A DNA stretch of 64,000 bases from an uncultured Caryophanales bacterium. Lineage in GTDB: Bacteria > Bacillota_I > Bacilli_A > Acholeplasmatales > Anaeroplasmataceae. The notes under the pieces were generated by a model, which was given only the letters and a program-made list of their open reading frames with translations, made no database searches and was not told the DNA's origin. A program made the translations under genes and the position numbers. Shown one piece after another: positions 1 through 9,359 of the stretch. Positions within the stretch are counted from its first letter, which is position 1, and every line of letters starts with the position of its first letter. The stretch is taken from contig CAMJFY010000004.1 in the NCBI GenBank assembly GCA_946405105.1, forward strand, positions 1 through 64,000. Direction: 5' to 3'.

Positions 1-2
1 GA

Positions 3-1487
3 AAAGCACAAGGTGGAGCTCCTAAGTCTATGAGACTTATAAATAAAAAGGCAGAACCAGTTGGTTGGGCAGCAGTAGCTAACGCGTTTATTATTCTAAC
101 ATATTATGCAGTAGTATTTGCATGGTGTATTTTAATGTGTTTCTTAGCATATAAATTTGCAACAACTCATACAACTCCAGGTGACATTATCAATTATGGC
201 CTAGGTGAACCAGGAACTGCAAGTGGTTTATGGGCTGAAAGCATAGGTGTTACAGGCGGAACATCATTTGCTGGTGAAGGCGGAAAAATAAGCTTAATTC
301 TATTATTATGTTTAGGTCTAGCTTGGGCATTTATTTATGGCTGTATTAGAAATGGTGTATCTCAAGTTGGTAAAGTTGTTAAATTTACAGTTTTCTTACC
401 AGTTGCGATGTTATTAATCTTAGCAGCAAGAGGATTTATAAATAACCCACATTTAGGAGAAGCATTAGGTGCTCTATTTGTTCCTAAGTGGTCCGAATTT
501 GGAAATGTTAATCTTTGGGTTGCCGCTATGGGTCAATCATTTTATAGTTTATCAATAATGATGGCTATTATGTTTGCATATGGTTCATATTTAAAGAAAA
601 CATCAAATATTGCAGTAGATTCAATTATTATTGCCTTCAGTGATTTAGCAATTTCTGTTTTATCTGGTATTGTATTATTTACTACAATGTATTCAACAGG
701 ACAAACAGTAGATAATATGAGTGCATCAGGTATTTCTACAGCATATATTATTTATCCAACTGCGATTGTTAATTTAACTCCATTTGGAGTAGGTAATGCA
801 ATATTCGGATTTGTATTCTATTTTATGTTATGTACTCTAGCTATAGATTCAGCATTCTCAATTTTAGAAGGTATCGCAGCATCAGTTGCTGATAAATTTA
901 AATTACCAAAGAAGAAGACTACATTAATTATAGCAATAATTGCAGCGCTAATTTCAATAGTATATATAACAGGGGCTGGTGTTGCATACGTAGATATAGT
1001 AGATACTTGGACTAACGCATATTCATTAATTATCATAGGTTTACTTGAAGCATTATTTGTAGGTTGGTTCTTTAAGCCTAAGAAGGTATTAAATGAAATA
1101 AATAAAAACACTGATAAATTCAAAATGCCATCTTGGTGGTTTATAACATCTGTAAAGATATTAGCACCATTAGCATTAGGATTCTTATTTGTATGGCAAT
1201 TTATTGCATTAATTAAGAATGGATTTAGATACGATAAATCATATGATTTAGCGGCAGAAATAATTGCTGGTTGGGTTGTAACTGCATTAGTATTTGCATC
1301 TGGATTTATTATTAAGTTTGTTGTTAAAAAGGTTAAAAATTCAGCTGAAATCGCAGAAGATGAAGCAAATGAATTATCTTGGGATGACCTTGATAAGCAA
1401 GATAAATATGAATGTGAAATAACTACTTTAGTTGAATCAGAGCCTGAAAAGGAAATCGAAAGAGAAGCAGTTGAAGAACCAAAATAA
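3..1487 (+). CDS. Sodium-dependent transporter, NSS (neurotransmitter:sodium symporter) family, 5' end truncated by window
   Basis: Reading frame stays open upstream of the called ATG at 30 (KAQGGAPKSMRLINKKAEPVGW, typical NSS sequence after TM2); multiple TM helices; stop at 1485-1487. Confidence 0.9.
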   Translation, partial: KAQGGAPKSMRLINKKAEPVGWAAVANAFIILTYYAVVFAWCILMCFLAYKFATTHTTPGDIINYGLGEPGTASGLWAESIGVTGGTSFAGEGGKISLILLLCLGLAWAFIYGCIRNGVSQVGKVVKFTVFLPVAMLLILAARGFINNPHLGEALGALFVPKWSEFGNVNLWVAAMGQSFYSLSIMMAIMFAYGSYLKKTSNIAVDSIIIAFSDLAISVLSGIVLFTTMYSTGQTVDNMSASGISTAYIIYPTAIVNLTPFGVGNAIFGFVFYFMLCTLAIDSAFSILEGIAASVADKFKLPKKKTTLIIAIIAALISIVYITGAGVAYVDIVDTWTNAYSLIIIGLLEALFVGWFFKPKKVLNEINKNTDKFKMPSWWFITSVKILAPLALGFLFVWQFIALIKNGFRYDKSYDLAAEIIAGWVVTALVFASGFIIKFVVKKVKNSAEIAEDEANELSWDDLDKQDKYECEITTLVESEPEKEIEREAVEEPK

Positions 1488-1494
1488 TAATTTA

Positions 1495-1530
1495 AGGACA
1501 TATCAGTTTTGATATGTTCTTTTTTTCTTT
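1495..1530 (+). terminator. Intrinsic terminator
   Basis: AGGACATATCA-GTTT-TGATATGTTCT followed by a T-run. Confidence 0.8.
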
Positions 1531-1642
1531 GAATATTATTCGAAATGAATTATATTTTTATAAAAATATATAGTAAAAATTTGTCTTTGATTTAATAAAT
1601 ATATGTAGTATAATTATCTTGTATTTTTTGGAGGAATTAATT

Positions 1643-3052
1643 ATGGGTGGTTTTTTTGGTGTAACATCTAAGCATGACTGTGTCTTTGATTTATTCTTCG
1701 GAGTAGACTACCATTCACATTTAGGAACTAGACGTGGTGGTATGGCAGTACTTGGTGAAAATGGCTTCAATAGAGCAATTCACAATATTGAGAATTCACC
1801 ATTTAGAACAAAGTTTGAACGTGATGTATTAGAAATGAAAGGTAATATGGGAATCGGATGTATTTCTGATTATGAACCACAACCTTTAATTGTTAAATCT
1901 CATCATGGTACATATGCGATTGTTACAGTTGGTAAAATTAATAATATTGATGATTTAGAGGAGAAGCTAGTAGAAAATGGTACATCTCATTTCCTAGAAA
2001 TGAGTGGAGGAGATATTAATCCTACTGAGCTTGCCGCAACAATTATTAATCAAAAGGAAAACCTAATTGACGGATTAAAATATGTTCAAGAAATTGTTGA
2101 TGGTTCATTAACAGTATTATTAATGAATGAAAAGGGTCTATATTTATCAAGAGATAAATTTGGTAGAACACCTGCAGTTATCGGAAAGAAAAATGATGGA
2201 AGCTATTGTGTAGCATTCGAATCATTTGCATATTTAAATCTTGGATATAAGCATTATAGAGAACTTGGACCTGGTGAAATTGATTTCGTTTCAGCAGCAG
2301 AAGGTGTAAAGATGCTAGTTGCTCCAGGATTAAAGATGAGAATCTGTACATTCTTATGGGTATATTATGGATATCCTTCATCTTCATATGAAGGCTTATC
2401 AGTAGAAAAGATGAGATATAATTGTGGTAAATATATTGCATCAAGAGATACTGAAACTCCAGATACAGTAGCTGGTGTACCTGATTCAGGTATCGCACAT
2501 GCTATTGGTTATTCAAATCAAAGTGGTATTCCATTCTCAAGACCATTTATCAAATATACTCCAACATGGCCAAGAAGCTTCATGCCAACAATTCAATCTA
2601 AGAGAAATCTAATTGCTAAGATGAAGCTTATACCAGTTCATGATTTAATTGTAGATAAGAAATTATTATTAATAGATGATTCAATTGTTCGTGGTACTCA
2701 AATGAGAGAAACAACTGAATTCTTATATCAAAGTGGTGCTAAAGAGGTTCACATTAGATCTGCATGTCCACCACTACTTTATGGTTGTAAATATTTAAAT
2801 TTCAGCCGTTCTAATTCTGAAATGGAATTAATTACTAGAAAGACTATTCAAAAACTAGAAGGTAATCAAGATCCTGAAACTATTAAGTCATATATTAATC
2901 CAGATGGAGATAAATATAAGGCAATGGTAGAAGAAATTAGAAAAGAATTAAATTTCACATCACTTCAATTCAATAGACTTGATGATTTAAAGAAGGCTTG
3001 TGAAATTGATGAAGATAAGTTATGTACTTATTGCTGGGATGGAAGAGAATAA
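1643..3052 (+). CDS. Amidophosphoribosyltransferase-like protein (class II GATase-like domain plus PRTase domain), lacks N-terminal Cys
   Basis: ATG at 1643 preceded by GGAGG; N-terminus MGGFFGVTSKHDC; PRPP-binding motif LLLIDDSIVRGTQ; C-terminal CTYCWDG. Confidence 0.88.
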   Translation: MGGFFGVTSKHDCVFDLFFGVDYHSHLGTRRGGMAVLGENGFNRAIHNIENSPFRTKFERDVLEMKGNMGIGCISDYEPQPLIVKSHHGTYAIVTVGKINNIDDLEEKLVENGTSHFLEMSGGDINPTELAATIINQKENLIDGLKYVQEIVDGSLTVLLMNEKGLYLSRDKFGRTPAVIGKKNDGSYCVAFESFAYLNLGYKHYRELGPGEIDFVSAAEGVKMLVAPGLKMRICTFLWVYYGYPSSSYEGLSVEKMRYNCGKYIASRDTETPDTVAGVPDSGIAHAIGYSNQSGIPFSRPFIKYTPTWPRSFMPTIQSKRNLIAKMKLIPVHDLIVDKKLLLIDDSIVRGTQMRETTEFLYQSGAKEVHIRSACPPLLYGCKYLNFSRSNSEMELITRKTIQKLEGNQDPETIKSYINPDGDKYKAMVEEIRKELNFTSLQFNRLDDLKKACEIDEDKLCTYCWDGRE

Positions 3053-3061
3053 GAATGATAG

Positions 3062-3085
3062 AAGGGCTATTTTCTAGCCCTTTTT
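3062..3085. terminator. Bidirectional terminator between convergent genes
   Basis: AGGGCTA-TTTTC-TAGCCCT with flanking A/T runs; overlaps the stop codon of the minus-strand gene. Confidence 0.75.
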
Positions 3086-4669
3086 AATTTCTATTATTTT
3101 CTTTTCATTTGCTTTATAGATAGCTATTATATATGTATCTAAAAGAGGTATAACCATTGAATATTTATATAAATTATCTAGTGTGTCATTTAATAATCCT
3201 TTTTCAAATAATTCTCTAATTACTTTATTCTTATCTTTAGAATTTAACGCTTCATCCCACCAAGCCTTAGGCTTTAAATTAAAATGATTTAAATAATCTA
3301 TAATTATAGATTTATGAAATTCTTTATAATATGATTTAACTTTTACAAAATCATCAATTGTTTTAAATAAATGTTCTAATGTTTTATGCTTGAAATCTTT
3401 TTTACCTAATTCATTAAAGAATAAGAAAGGATTCTTTTCGTTATCTAATACAATCATCATTGTATTTCTCATTAAATAGCTATTGTAATAGCTTTCAAAA
3501 GAATCTTCAGCGTAGTGGATATTTTCTATATCTTTTTCGCTTAAATAATCATTAGATACTATTTCATATGGTGCATTTTTATCCCAAATATATCCATATA
3601 AAGTAGCTTCATTATATAATCTTGTACCATGAAGTAGCTTTAAAAATCCTAGTTGTAATTCTTTAGGTCTTAAAGATACACAATCATTAAATGTTTTCAT
3701 AAAAGAAGAATAGTCTTCTTTAGGTAGACCTGCAATTAAATCTAGATGTAAATCTATTATATTTGCATCTTGGATTTTTATGATATTTGAAAATAATAAT
3801 TCATTGTTTTGAATTCTTCCTACAGCTAGATTAGCTTCTATATTTGTAGATTGGATTCCTATTTCAAATCTTATTAAATTTTTTGGCGCTTTTTTATTAA
3901 TATAATCAATATATTCAGGCTTTAATAAATCTCCTGTTATTTCAAATTGGTATGATTCATTTTCTTTATGATTTTCTATAATAAAATCGATTAAATCAAT
4001 GAATTTCTTATTAGCATTAAAGGTTCTATCTAAAAACTTGAATACTCTTGCACCTTTAGATTGTAAATATATGATTTGTTTTTTAATTTCCTCAACATCA
4101 AAAAATCTTATTTTATTATCTAATGATGCCATACAATAACCACATTTATATGGACAACCTCTAGATGTCTCTAAATAAACAACTTTATTATGTAAGTCAT
4201 CTAATAAATCATAAGCCATTTTTATTTTAGATAAATCAACTAATTTATCATATGTAAATCCATGATTATAATATAGATTAGGTGTTTTATTTAATTCATA
4301 TTTATTATCTAAATATGATAGAAGAAGATGGAAAGCTTCTTCACCTTCATTTTTTATTACATAATCACAAATATTATTATCAATATAATCATATGCGTTA
4401 TATGATACTTCAGGTCCACCTAATACAATTACTTTATTATGATTCATTTTATTTAATATATTTTTTATTATTTCAATATTCCAGATATAGCATGAAAAGG
4501 CGATGACATCATAATTAGAATTGTTAATATAATTAACAATATTAGAGATATCATCTTTGATAGTGAATTCTTTAATATCAGTATCATATGTAGTATTCTT
4601 TTTTAATAATCTAATTGCTAAATTAGGATGTATATATTTAGCATTTATTCCTACTAGTAAAGCCTTCAT
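3074..4669 (-). CDS. B12-binding-domain radical SAM protein (DUF4080-like)
   Basis: N-terminal MKALLVGINAKYIHPNLA cobalamin-binding-like fold; radical SAM CxxxCxxC in ETSRGCPYKCGYC. Confidence 0.88.
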   Translation of the reverse strand: MKALLVGINAKYIHPNLAIRLLKKNTTYDTDIKEFTIKDDISNIVNYINNSNYDVIAFSCYIWNIEIIKNILNKMNHNKVIVLGGPEVSYNAYDYIDNNICDYVIKNEGEEAFHLLLSYLDNKYELNKTPNLYYNHGFTYDKLVDLSKIKMAYDLLDDLHNKVVYLETSRGCPYKCGYCMASLDNKIRFFDVEEIKKQIIYLQSKGARVFKFLDRTFNANKKFIDLIDFIIENHKENESYQFEITGDLLKPEYIDYINKKAPKNLIRFEIGIQSTNIEANLAVGRIQNNELLFSNIIKIQDANIIDLHLDLIAGLPKEDYSSFMKTFNDCVSLRPKELQLGFLKLLHGTRLYNEATLYGYIWDKNAPYEIVSNDYLSEKDIENIHYAEDSFESYYNSYLMRNTMMIVLDNEKNPFLFFNELGKKDFKHKTLEHLFKTIDDFVKVKSYYKEFHKSIIIDYLNHFNLKPKAWWDEALNSKDKNKVIRELFEKGLLNDTLDNLYKYSMVIPLLDTYIIAIYKANEKKIIEIKKG

Positions 4670-4744
4670 GAATATCACCATTATTATTTTATCATATTAT
4701 GATAATTTTTTTCTTGAAAAACATAATCAATAATTATATAATCA

Positions 4745-4860
4745 ATTCGTACTCATAAGGGAGTAGTTCGCTAGATATAGTTGTTGGCCTACATAATGGT
4801 TAATCCAGGTTCAACATTAAAGAACGAGACTTATGCCTTTTTGGCATAGGTCTCTTTATT
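4745..4860 (+). promoter_or_regulatory. yybP-ykoY family (Mn2+) riboswitch with intrinsic terminator expression platform
   Basis: AAGGGAGTAG and TTCAACAT core-like segments; CATAAG (4754-4759) can pair with CTTATG (4830-4835), which is also inside the terminator arm GAGACTTATGCC-TTTTT-GGCATAGGTCTC-TTTATTTTT; directly upstream of mntP. Confidence 0.85.
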
Positions 4861-4886
4861 TTTCTAAGGGGAAAGGGAAAAATAAT

Positions 4887-5519
4887 ATGACACCACAAAT
4901 AATATTACAGATTGTGCTATTAGGCATAGCACTATCAATGGATGCCTTCGCAGTATCAGTAACTGATGGTTTAACATATACTGATATTAATAAAAAGAAG
5001 TCATTCTTTATTGCTGGAGTATTTGGCTTCATGCAGGCTTTAATGCCATTAATCGGATTCTGGCTTGTTGAGATTATCTCTATGATCGTTGGTGAAAACG
5101 GAGGAGAATCAGCAGGAAAGATTATGTCTGATGTAGTATCTTGGGTAGCATTCGCACTATTAATGTTTATTGGTGTCAAGATGCTAATTGAGGGTATAAT
5201 GGACATAAAGAAGCCAGAAGAAGAAAAGGATTGTAAGAAATTTAGTATAAAGGAAGTTCTATATTTTGGATTCGCAACTGCAATTGATGCATTAGGAACA
5301 GGAGTAGCACTTCATTCTGGCATTTCAACTAATTATACTATTTGGCTTCATGTATCAATTATTATGGTAATTACATTTGGTATTTCCTTAATTGGCTTAT
5401 TTCTTGGTAATAGAATTGAAAAGCTTCTTAAGGGCAAATATGAGATTACGGCAATCATTGGTGGTACAATATTAATCATATTAGCTATATGGATTATAGT
5501 AAGCCATTATTTTGGATAG
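4887..5519 (+). CDS. mntP: Manganese efflux pump MntP
   Basis: MntP/YebN-like sequence (LSMDAFAVSVTDGL ... FATAIDALGTGVAL); preceded by Mn riboswitch and SD AAGGGG. Confidence 0.92.
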   Translation: MTPQIILQIVLLGIALSMDAFAVSVTDGLTYTDINKKKSFFIAGVFGFMQALMPLIGFWLVEIISMIVGENGGESAGKIMSDVVSWVAFALLMFIGVKMLIEGIMDIKKPEEEKDCKKFSIKEVLYFGFATAIDALGTGVALHSGISTNYTIWLHVSIIMVITFGISLIGLFLGNRIEKLLKGKYEITAIIGGTILIILAIWIIVSHYFG

Positions 5520-5591
5520 GAAAAAATAGCTTTTATTATTTAAAAATTGTGCTATAATAGTCTTTGTATATTTTATAGGAGGGATAAAATT

Positions 5592-5996
5592 ATGGATGAG
5601 AATAAGAATCAAAATGAAGAAGTAAAAACAGAAGTAGTTGATAATAAAAATGGAGAGAAGAAATATAATGAAAAGAATTTAACATTCTCTATTATATTAG
5701 CTGCAATTATTTTAGGTATTATTATATTACATAAAATTTTAGAAGCAATTTCAGGAGCTGTTGGATTTGGTAATCTACCTTGGTTATTAATTAATATTGT
5801 TTGTGCTGCAGGAGCTATCGCTGTTGCAGCAATTGGAGGTTTATTCTTCTTCAAGGTAACAATGGATAAATTAAAAAAGGATATTCCAAGCTTCGTTGTT
5901 AGCTTAGCTGCTTTTGCTGTATCAACAGTTTATTCTATTATATGGACAGTTCATATGATAATAAATTTAGTTGGTTGTATCCAAGGAAATTTATAA
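5592..5996 (+). CDS. Hypothetical membrane protein
   Basis: ORF with SD GGAGGG upstream; several hydrophobic segments. Confidence 0.7.
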   Translation: MDENKNQNEEVKTEVVDNKNGEKKYNEKNLTFSIILAAIILGIIILHKILEAISGAVGFGNLPWLLINIVCAAGAIAVAAIGGLFFFKVTMDKLKKDIPSFVVSLAAFAVSTVYSIIWTVHMIINLVGCIQGNL

Positions 5997-6002
5997 TTGA
6001 TT

Positions 6003-6032
6003 TAAACTAGAGTTTTGCTCTAGTTTTTTTCT
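6003..6032 (+). terminator. Intrinsic terminator
   Basis: AACTAGAG-TTTTG-CTCTAGTT followed by a T-run. Confidence 0.8.
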
Positions 6033-6087
6033 TGCATAAAGGACGTTAATTATATATAATTAAATTGCGAAAACGAGGAAAAAGAAA

Positions 6088-9000
6088 ATGAAAATAAAAA
6101 GAAAATTAATCTTTTTAGGATTATTATCAGCAGTTTTTTTATTTGCAGGCTGTGAAAATAAGAATAAAAAAGAAGATACTAATCCAGATACAAATAAAAT
6201 AGTAGAGGAAGATGTTTTTTATCAAGTGTCTTTTGATACTGATGGTGGTTCAAATATTATGCCTCAATCTATTAAAAATGGAAATAAAGTAACAAGACCT
6301 GATGATCCAACAAAAACAGGAGTATTAGGTCATACATATACATTTGTTGGATGGTATAAAGATAGATCATATACAGAAGAATTTGATTTTAATTTGCCAA
6401 TAACAGTTGAAACAACAATTTATGCTAAATGGTATGATTCAATCAATATTTATACTATAAGATTTGAATCAAATGGAGGATCTATCGTTCCTTCTGTAAC
6501 AAGCATGTATGATCAAAAAATTACAAGACCTACTGATCCTACAAAACAGGGTGATGAAACTACTAGATATGTATTTGGTGGTTGGTATAAAGATGAAGGA
6601 TTACAAACAGCATTTGATTTTGAAAATGATACCATTAAAGAATCATTAATTTTATATGCTAAGTGGAATCAAACTGATAAAGTATCTGTTATATTTGAAA
6701 CTAATGGAGGTTCATCAGTTTCAACTCTATTAGTATTCCCAGGTGAAAAGGTTACAAAGCCAGAAGACCCTTCTAAAACTGCAACAGCAGCAACATCATA
6801 TACATTTGCAGGCTGGTATAAAGATTCAGGATTCCAAACAGCATTTGATTTTGAAAATGATACAATTACAGGAACTACAACTTTATATGCAAAGTGGGAT
6901 GCAATAAATAAATATACAGTAACATTTGATTCTAAAGGTGGAACTGAAGTAGCATCACAAACTGTATTAGAAGGAGAGCTATTAACAAAGCCTACTGATC
7001 CAACAAAGAAATCAGATACAGAAATTTATGTATTTGCAGGTTGGTATGAAAATGAATTATATAATAATTTATTTGATTTTGAAAATGATACAATTGGAGA
7101 ATCAATAATTTTATATGCAAAATGGGAAGTTGCTGAGACAATTACAGTTACATATCATAAGGGAAGCTTTGATGATAACCAAATTATAGGTACACAAAAA
7201 ATATTAAAATCTAATGATTTATTATATTCACAGCTAGAAGCACCAGGATTAACAGATTATAGATTTGTTAAATTTATGATGAAAACATCAAGTGGTGAAT
7301 TTGATTTTTCTAATTATGCGAGTGTTATAAGAGCAAATTCAGATAGAGATATATTCGTAGAATATGAATTTATTGATCGTAATTCAGTTGCTAATGTAAC
7401 TCCAGGAGAGTCTTCATTATATGGTATGGATTATTTAAATTTTGGAACTGCAGAACAACAAGCTAATTTCTATCAAGCTGGATATGTTACTGGTAAGATA
7501 GGCGATTTCAAGCAATATGAAAATACATCTGCATATGTTCAAGTATCTACCGCAGAACAATTAATTCAAGCATTAGAAAATGCTCAAAATACATATACAT
7601 CTCAATATGAATTACATTTAAATGATACATTAACTACTCAACAAACAAATGAATTAGCTAGTTTATTAACAACAAGAAATCAATTGATAACTGATGGAAC
7701 AACAACACTTACACCAACAACTGGTGATTATACAGAAGCACAATTGATTGCTGATTTAAATGAATTAAATAATAATAGAAATAATAACAATTCTACATGG
7801 AAGAAAGAAAATCCATTTAGAATGCAATTAGAAGCATATGTAAATCATTATTTAAGAACAACTATTAATCAAGCATTAACTAAAGCCCAAACAGTTCATG
7901 TTATTGAAATAACAAATGACATTGATTTAGGATATTATAAGCTTTCAGCAGCTGCGAAGGCATCTTCAATAGTATCAAGTTTTTCTTCAAAATATGATAC
8001 AGTAATAGCTAATGGTACTGCAGGATTCTATGTATCATCAATGCTAAAAGAATATGGTGTTTCTCAAATTAATATTTCAAGAAGTACTAATTTATTAATT
8101 TATTCAAAGAATGGTGCTAAGCTTACTCATGGTGGCTTTAAGGTAACATCATGTGATAGAGTTGTATTTAGAAATCTAGAAATGGATGAATTATGGCAAT
8201 GGGAAGATTCAGCAAGCACTACACCTAATTTCACAGTAGGAGATATGGATGTCTTTGGATGGGCATATTTCAAGATTTCATTCTGTGGATATATTTGGAT
8301 TGACCATTGTACATTTGGTAAAGCATATGATGGTATAATTGATGTTTCTAATCCATATTTCTATTCATATGGTACTGCATCAAGTGCTCCATATGGAAAG
8401 CCAGCAGAATATGATGAAGAAGATTCTTCAGGAGTTCATATTTCTAATTGTAAATTCCAATCTGGTTCTGATTCAGAAGATGGTTATTTATATAAGATGA
8501 TGGCTGAAATAGAAGAAGATTATCAAAAATCATTAACTGATACTGATTATGCAGTTAAATGCTTATATTATAAGAAGCTAAGAGATGTATATAAATTAAC
8601 ATTTGAAGAAATTTTATATGGTATAGCTATTCCTCATAAGAAAGCATTCTTATTAGGAGATTCAAGCGAAAGTAAAAAGGCAGCTACTTACCATTACAAT
8701 CAACATTTAAAGGTATCTTTAGCTAATAATATCATTATTGATATTGAAGATAGAATACCTAATGTTAGAGGCGGTATTGCATATTTATATAATACAGTAG
8801 TAGATAATTCAAGATATTATAAATATAGACAAATTCTAATCAGCAAGGGTGCTAAAAACATTTCAGCAATTAATTCTAAATATAAGCTAGCATTAGTATC
8901 TCAAGGTATCCTTGGTGGATATGGAGCTTCAATATATGCTGAAAACTGCATCTTTATTGGAATTGAATCTCTAGTTAAGAATAATAATAAAGAATATGAT

Positions 9001-9303
9001 GATATAACAACTAGTCAAATGGCTGCAGGATTTAATTTAGTTAATTGCGTTTGGTATAACGATGCTGAATCAACTGATTATACAAGAATAATTAACACTA
9101 TCGATAATCCAAATCAAATTACAACATCAGGAGATTATCCTATCACTGTGGCAAACTTTAGCTGGCATAATGATGATGGTCATGCGCCATTTGGAACAAT
9201 ATTATATGATCTTAATAATTTAACTCAAGCACTAATGGAAAATCAAAACGTTGGTGTTAATGCAAATTATGCTGATTTATATTTAATAACTTCAGCAGAA
9301 TAA
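6088..9303 (+). CDS. Lipoprotein with four InlB B-repeats (Listeria-Bacteroides/Flg_new type) and a C-terminal pectate lyase family 1-like beta-helix
   Basis: Lipobox LFAGC; four ~75-aa repeats ending ...LYAKW; WIDHCTFGKAYDGIIDV, VHISNCKF and RIPNVRGG motifs resembling PL1. Confidence 0.85.
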   Translation: MKIKRKLIFLGLLSAVFLFAGCENKNKKEDTNPDTNKIVEEDVFYQVSFDTDGGSNIMPQSIKNGNKVTRPDDPTKTGVLGHTYTFVGWYKDRSYTEEFDFNLPITVETTIYAKWYDSINIYTIRFESNGGSIVPSVTSMYDQKITRPTDPTKQGDETTRYVFGGWYKDEGLQTAFDFENDTIKESLILYAKWNQTDKVSVIFETNGGSSVSTLLVFPGEKVTKPEDPSKTATAATSYTFAGWYKDSGFQTAFDFENDTITGTTTLYAKWDAINKYTVTFDSKGGTEVASQTVLEGELLTKPTDPTKKSDTEIYVFAGWYENELYNNLFDFENDTIGESIILYAKWEVAETITVTYHKGSFDDNQIIGTQKILKSNDLLYSQLEAPGLTDYRFVKFMMKTSSGEFDFSNYASVIRANSDRDIFVEYEFIDRNSVANVTPGESSLYGMDYLNFGTAEQQANFYQAGYVTGKIGDFKQYENTSAYVQVSTAEQLIQALENAQNTYTSQYELHLNDTLTTQQTNELASLLTTRNQLITDGTTTLTPTTGDYTEAQLIADLNELNNNRNNNNSTWKKENPFRMQLEAYVNHYLRTTINQALTKAQTVHVIEITNDIDLGYYKLSAAAKASSIVSSFSSKYDTVIANGTAGFYVSSMLKEYGVSQINISRSTNLLIYSKNGAKLTHGGFKVTSCDRVVFRNLEMDELWQWEDSASTTPNFTVGDMDVFGWAYFKISFCGYIWIDHCTFGKAYDGIIDVSNPYFYSYGTASSAPYGKPAEYDEEDSSGVHISNCKFQSGSDSEDGYLYKMMAEIEEDYQKSLTDTDYAVKCLYYKKLRDVYKLTFEEILYGIAIPHKKAFLLGDSSESKKAATYHYNQHLKVSLANNIIIDIEDRIPNVRGGIAYLYNTVVDNSRYYKYRQILISKGAKNISAINSKYKLALVSQGILGGYGASIYAENCIFIGIESLVKNNNKEYDDITTSQMAAGFNLVNCVWYNDAESTDYTRIINTIDNPNQITTSGDYPITVANFSWHNDDGHAPFGTILYDLNNLTQALMENQNVGVNANYADLYLITSAE
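6604..7096 (+). repeat. Coding direct repeats within InlB B-repeat units
   Basis: TTTGATTTTGAAAATGATAC occurs at about 6613, 6844 and 7072 (spacings 231 and 228 nt); the first two share a longer match starting CAAACAGCA. Confidence 0.85.
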
Positions 9304-9309
9304 AACAAT

Positions 9310-9343
9310 AAAATTGGTATGTGAAGGCATACCAATTTTTTAG
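9310..9343 (+). terminator. Intrinsic terminator
   Basis: AAATTGGTATG-TGAAGG-CATACCAATTT plus T-run. Confidence 0.8.
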
Positions 9344-9359
9344 AGGAGATGATGCATAA

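Noticed and set aside
818-1501. 227-aa minus-strand ORF antisense to the NSS transporter
   Set aside because: Lies opposite a clear coding gene; low-complexity Ser/Asn/Ile-rich translation typical of an antisense shadow ORF.
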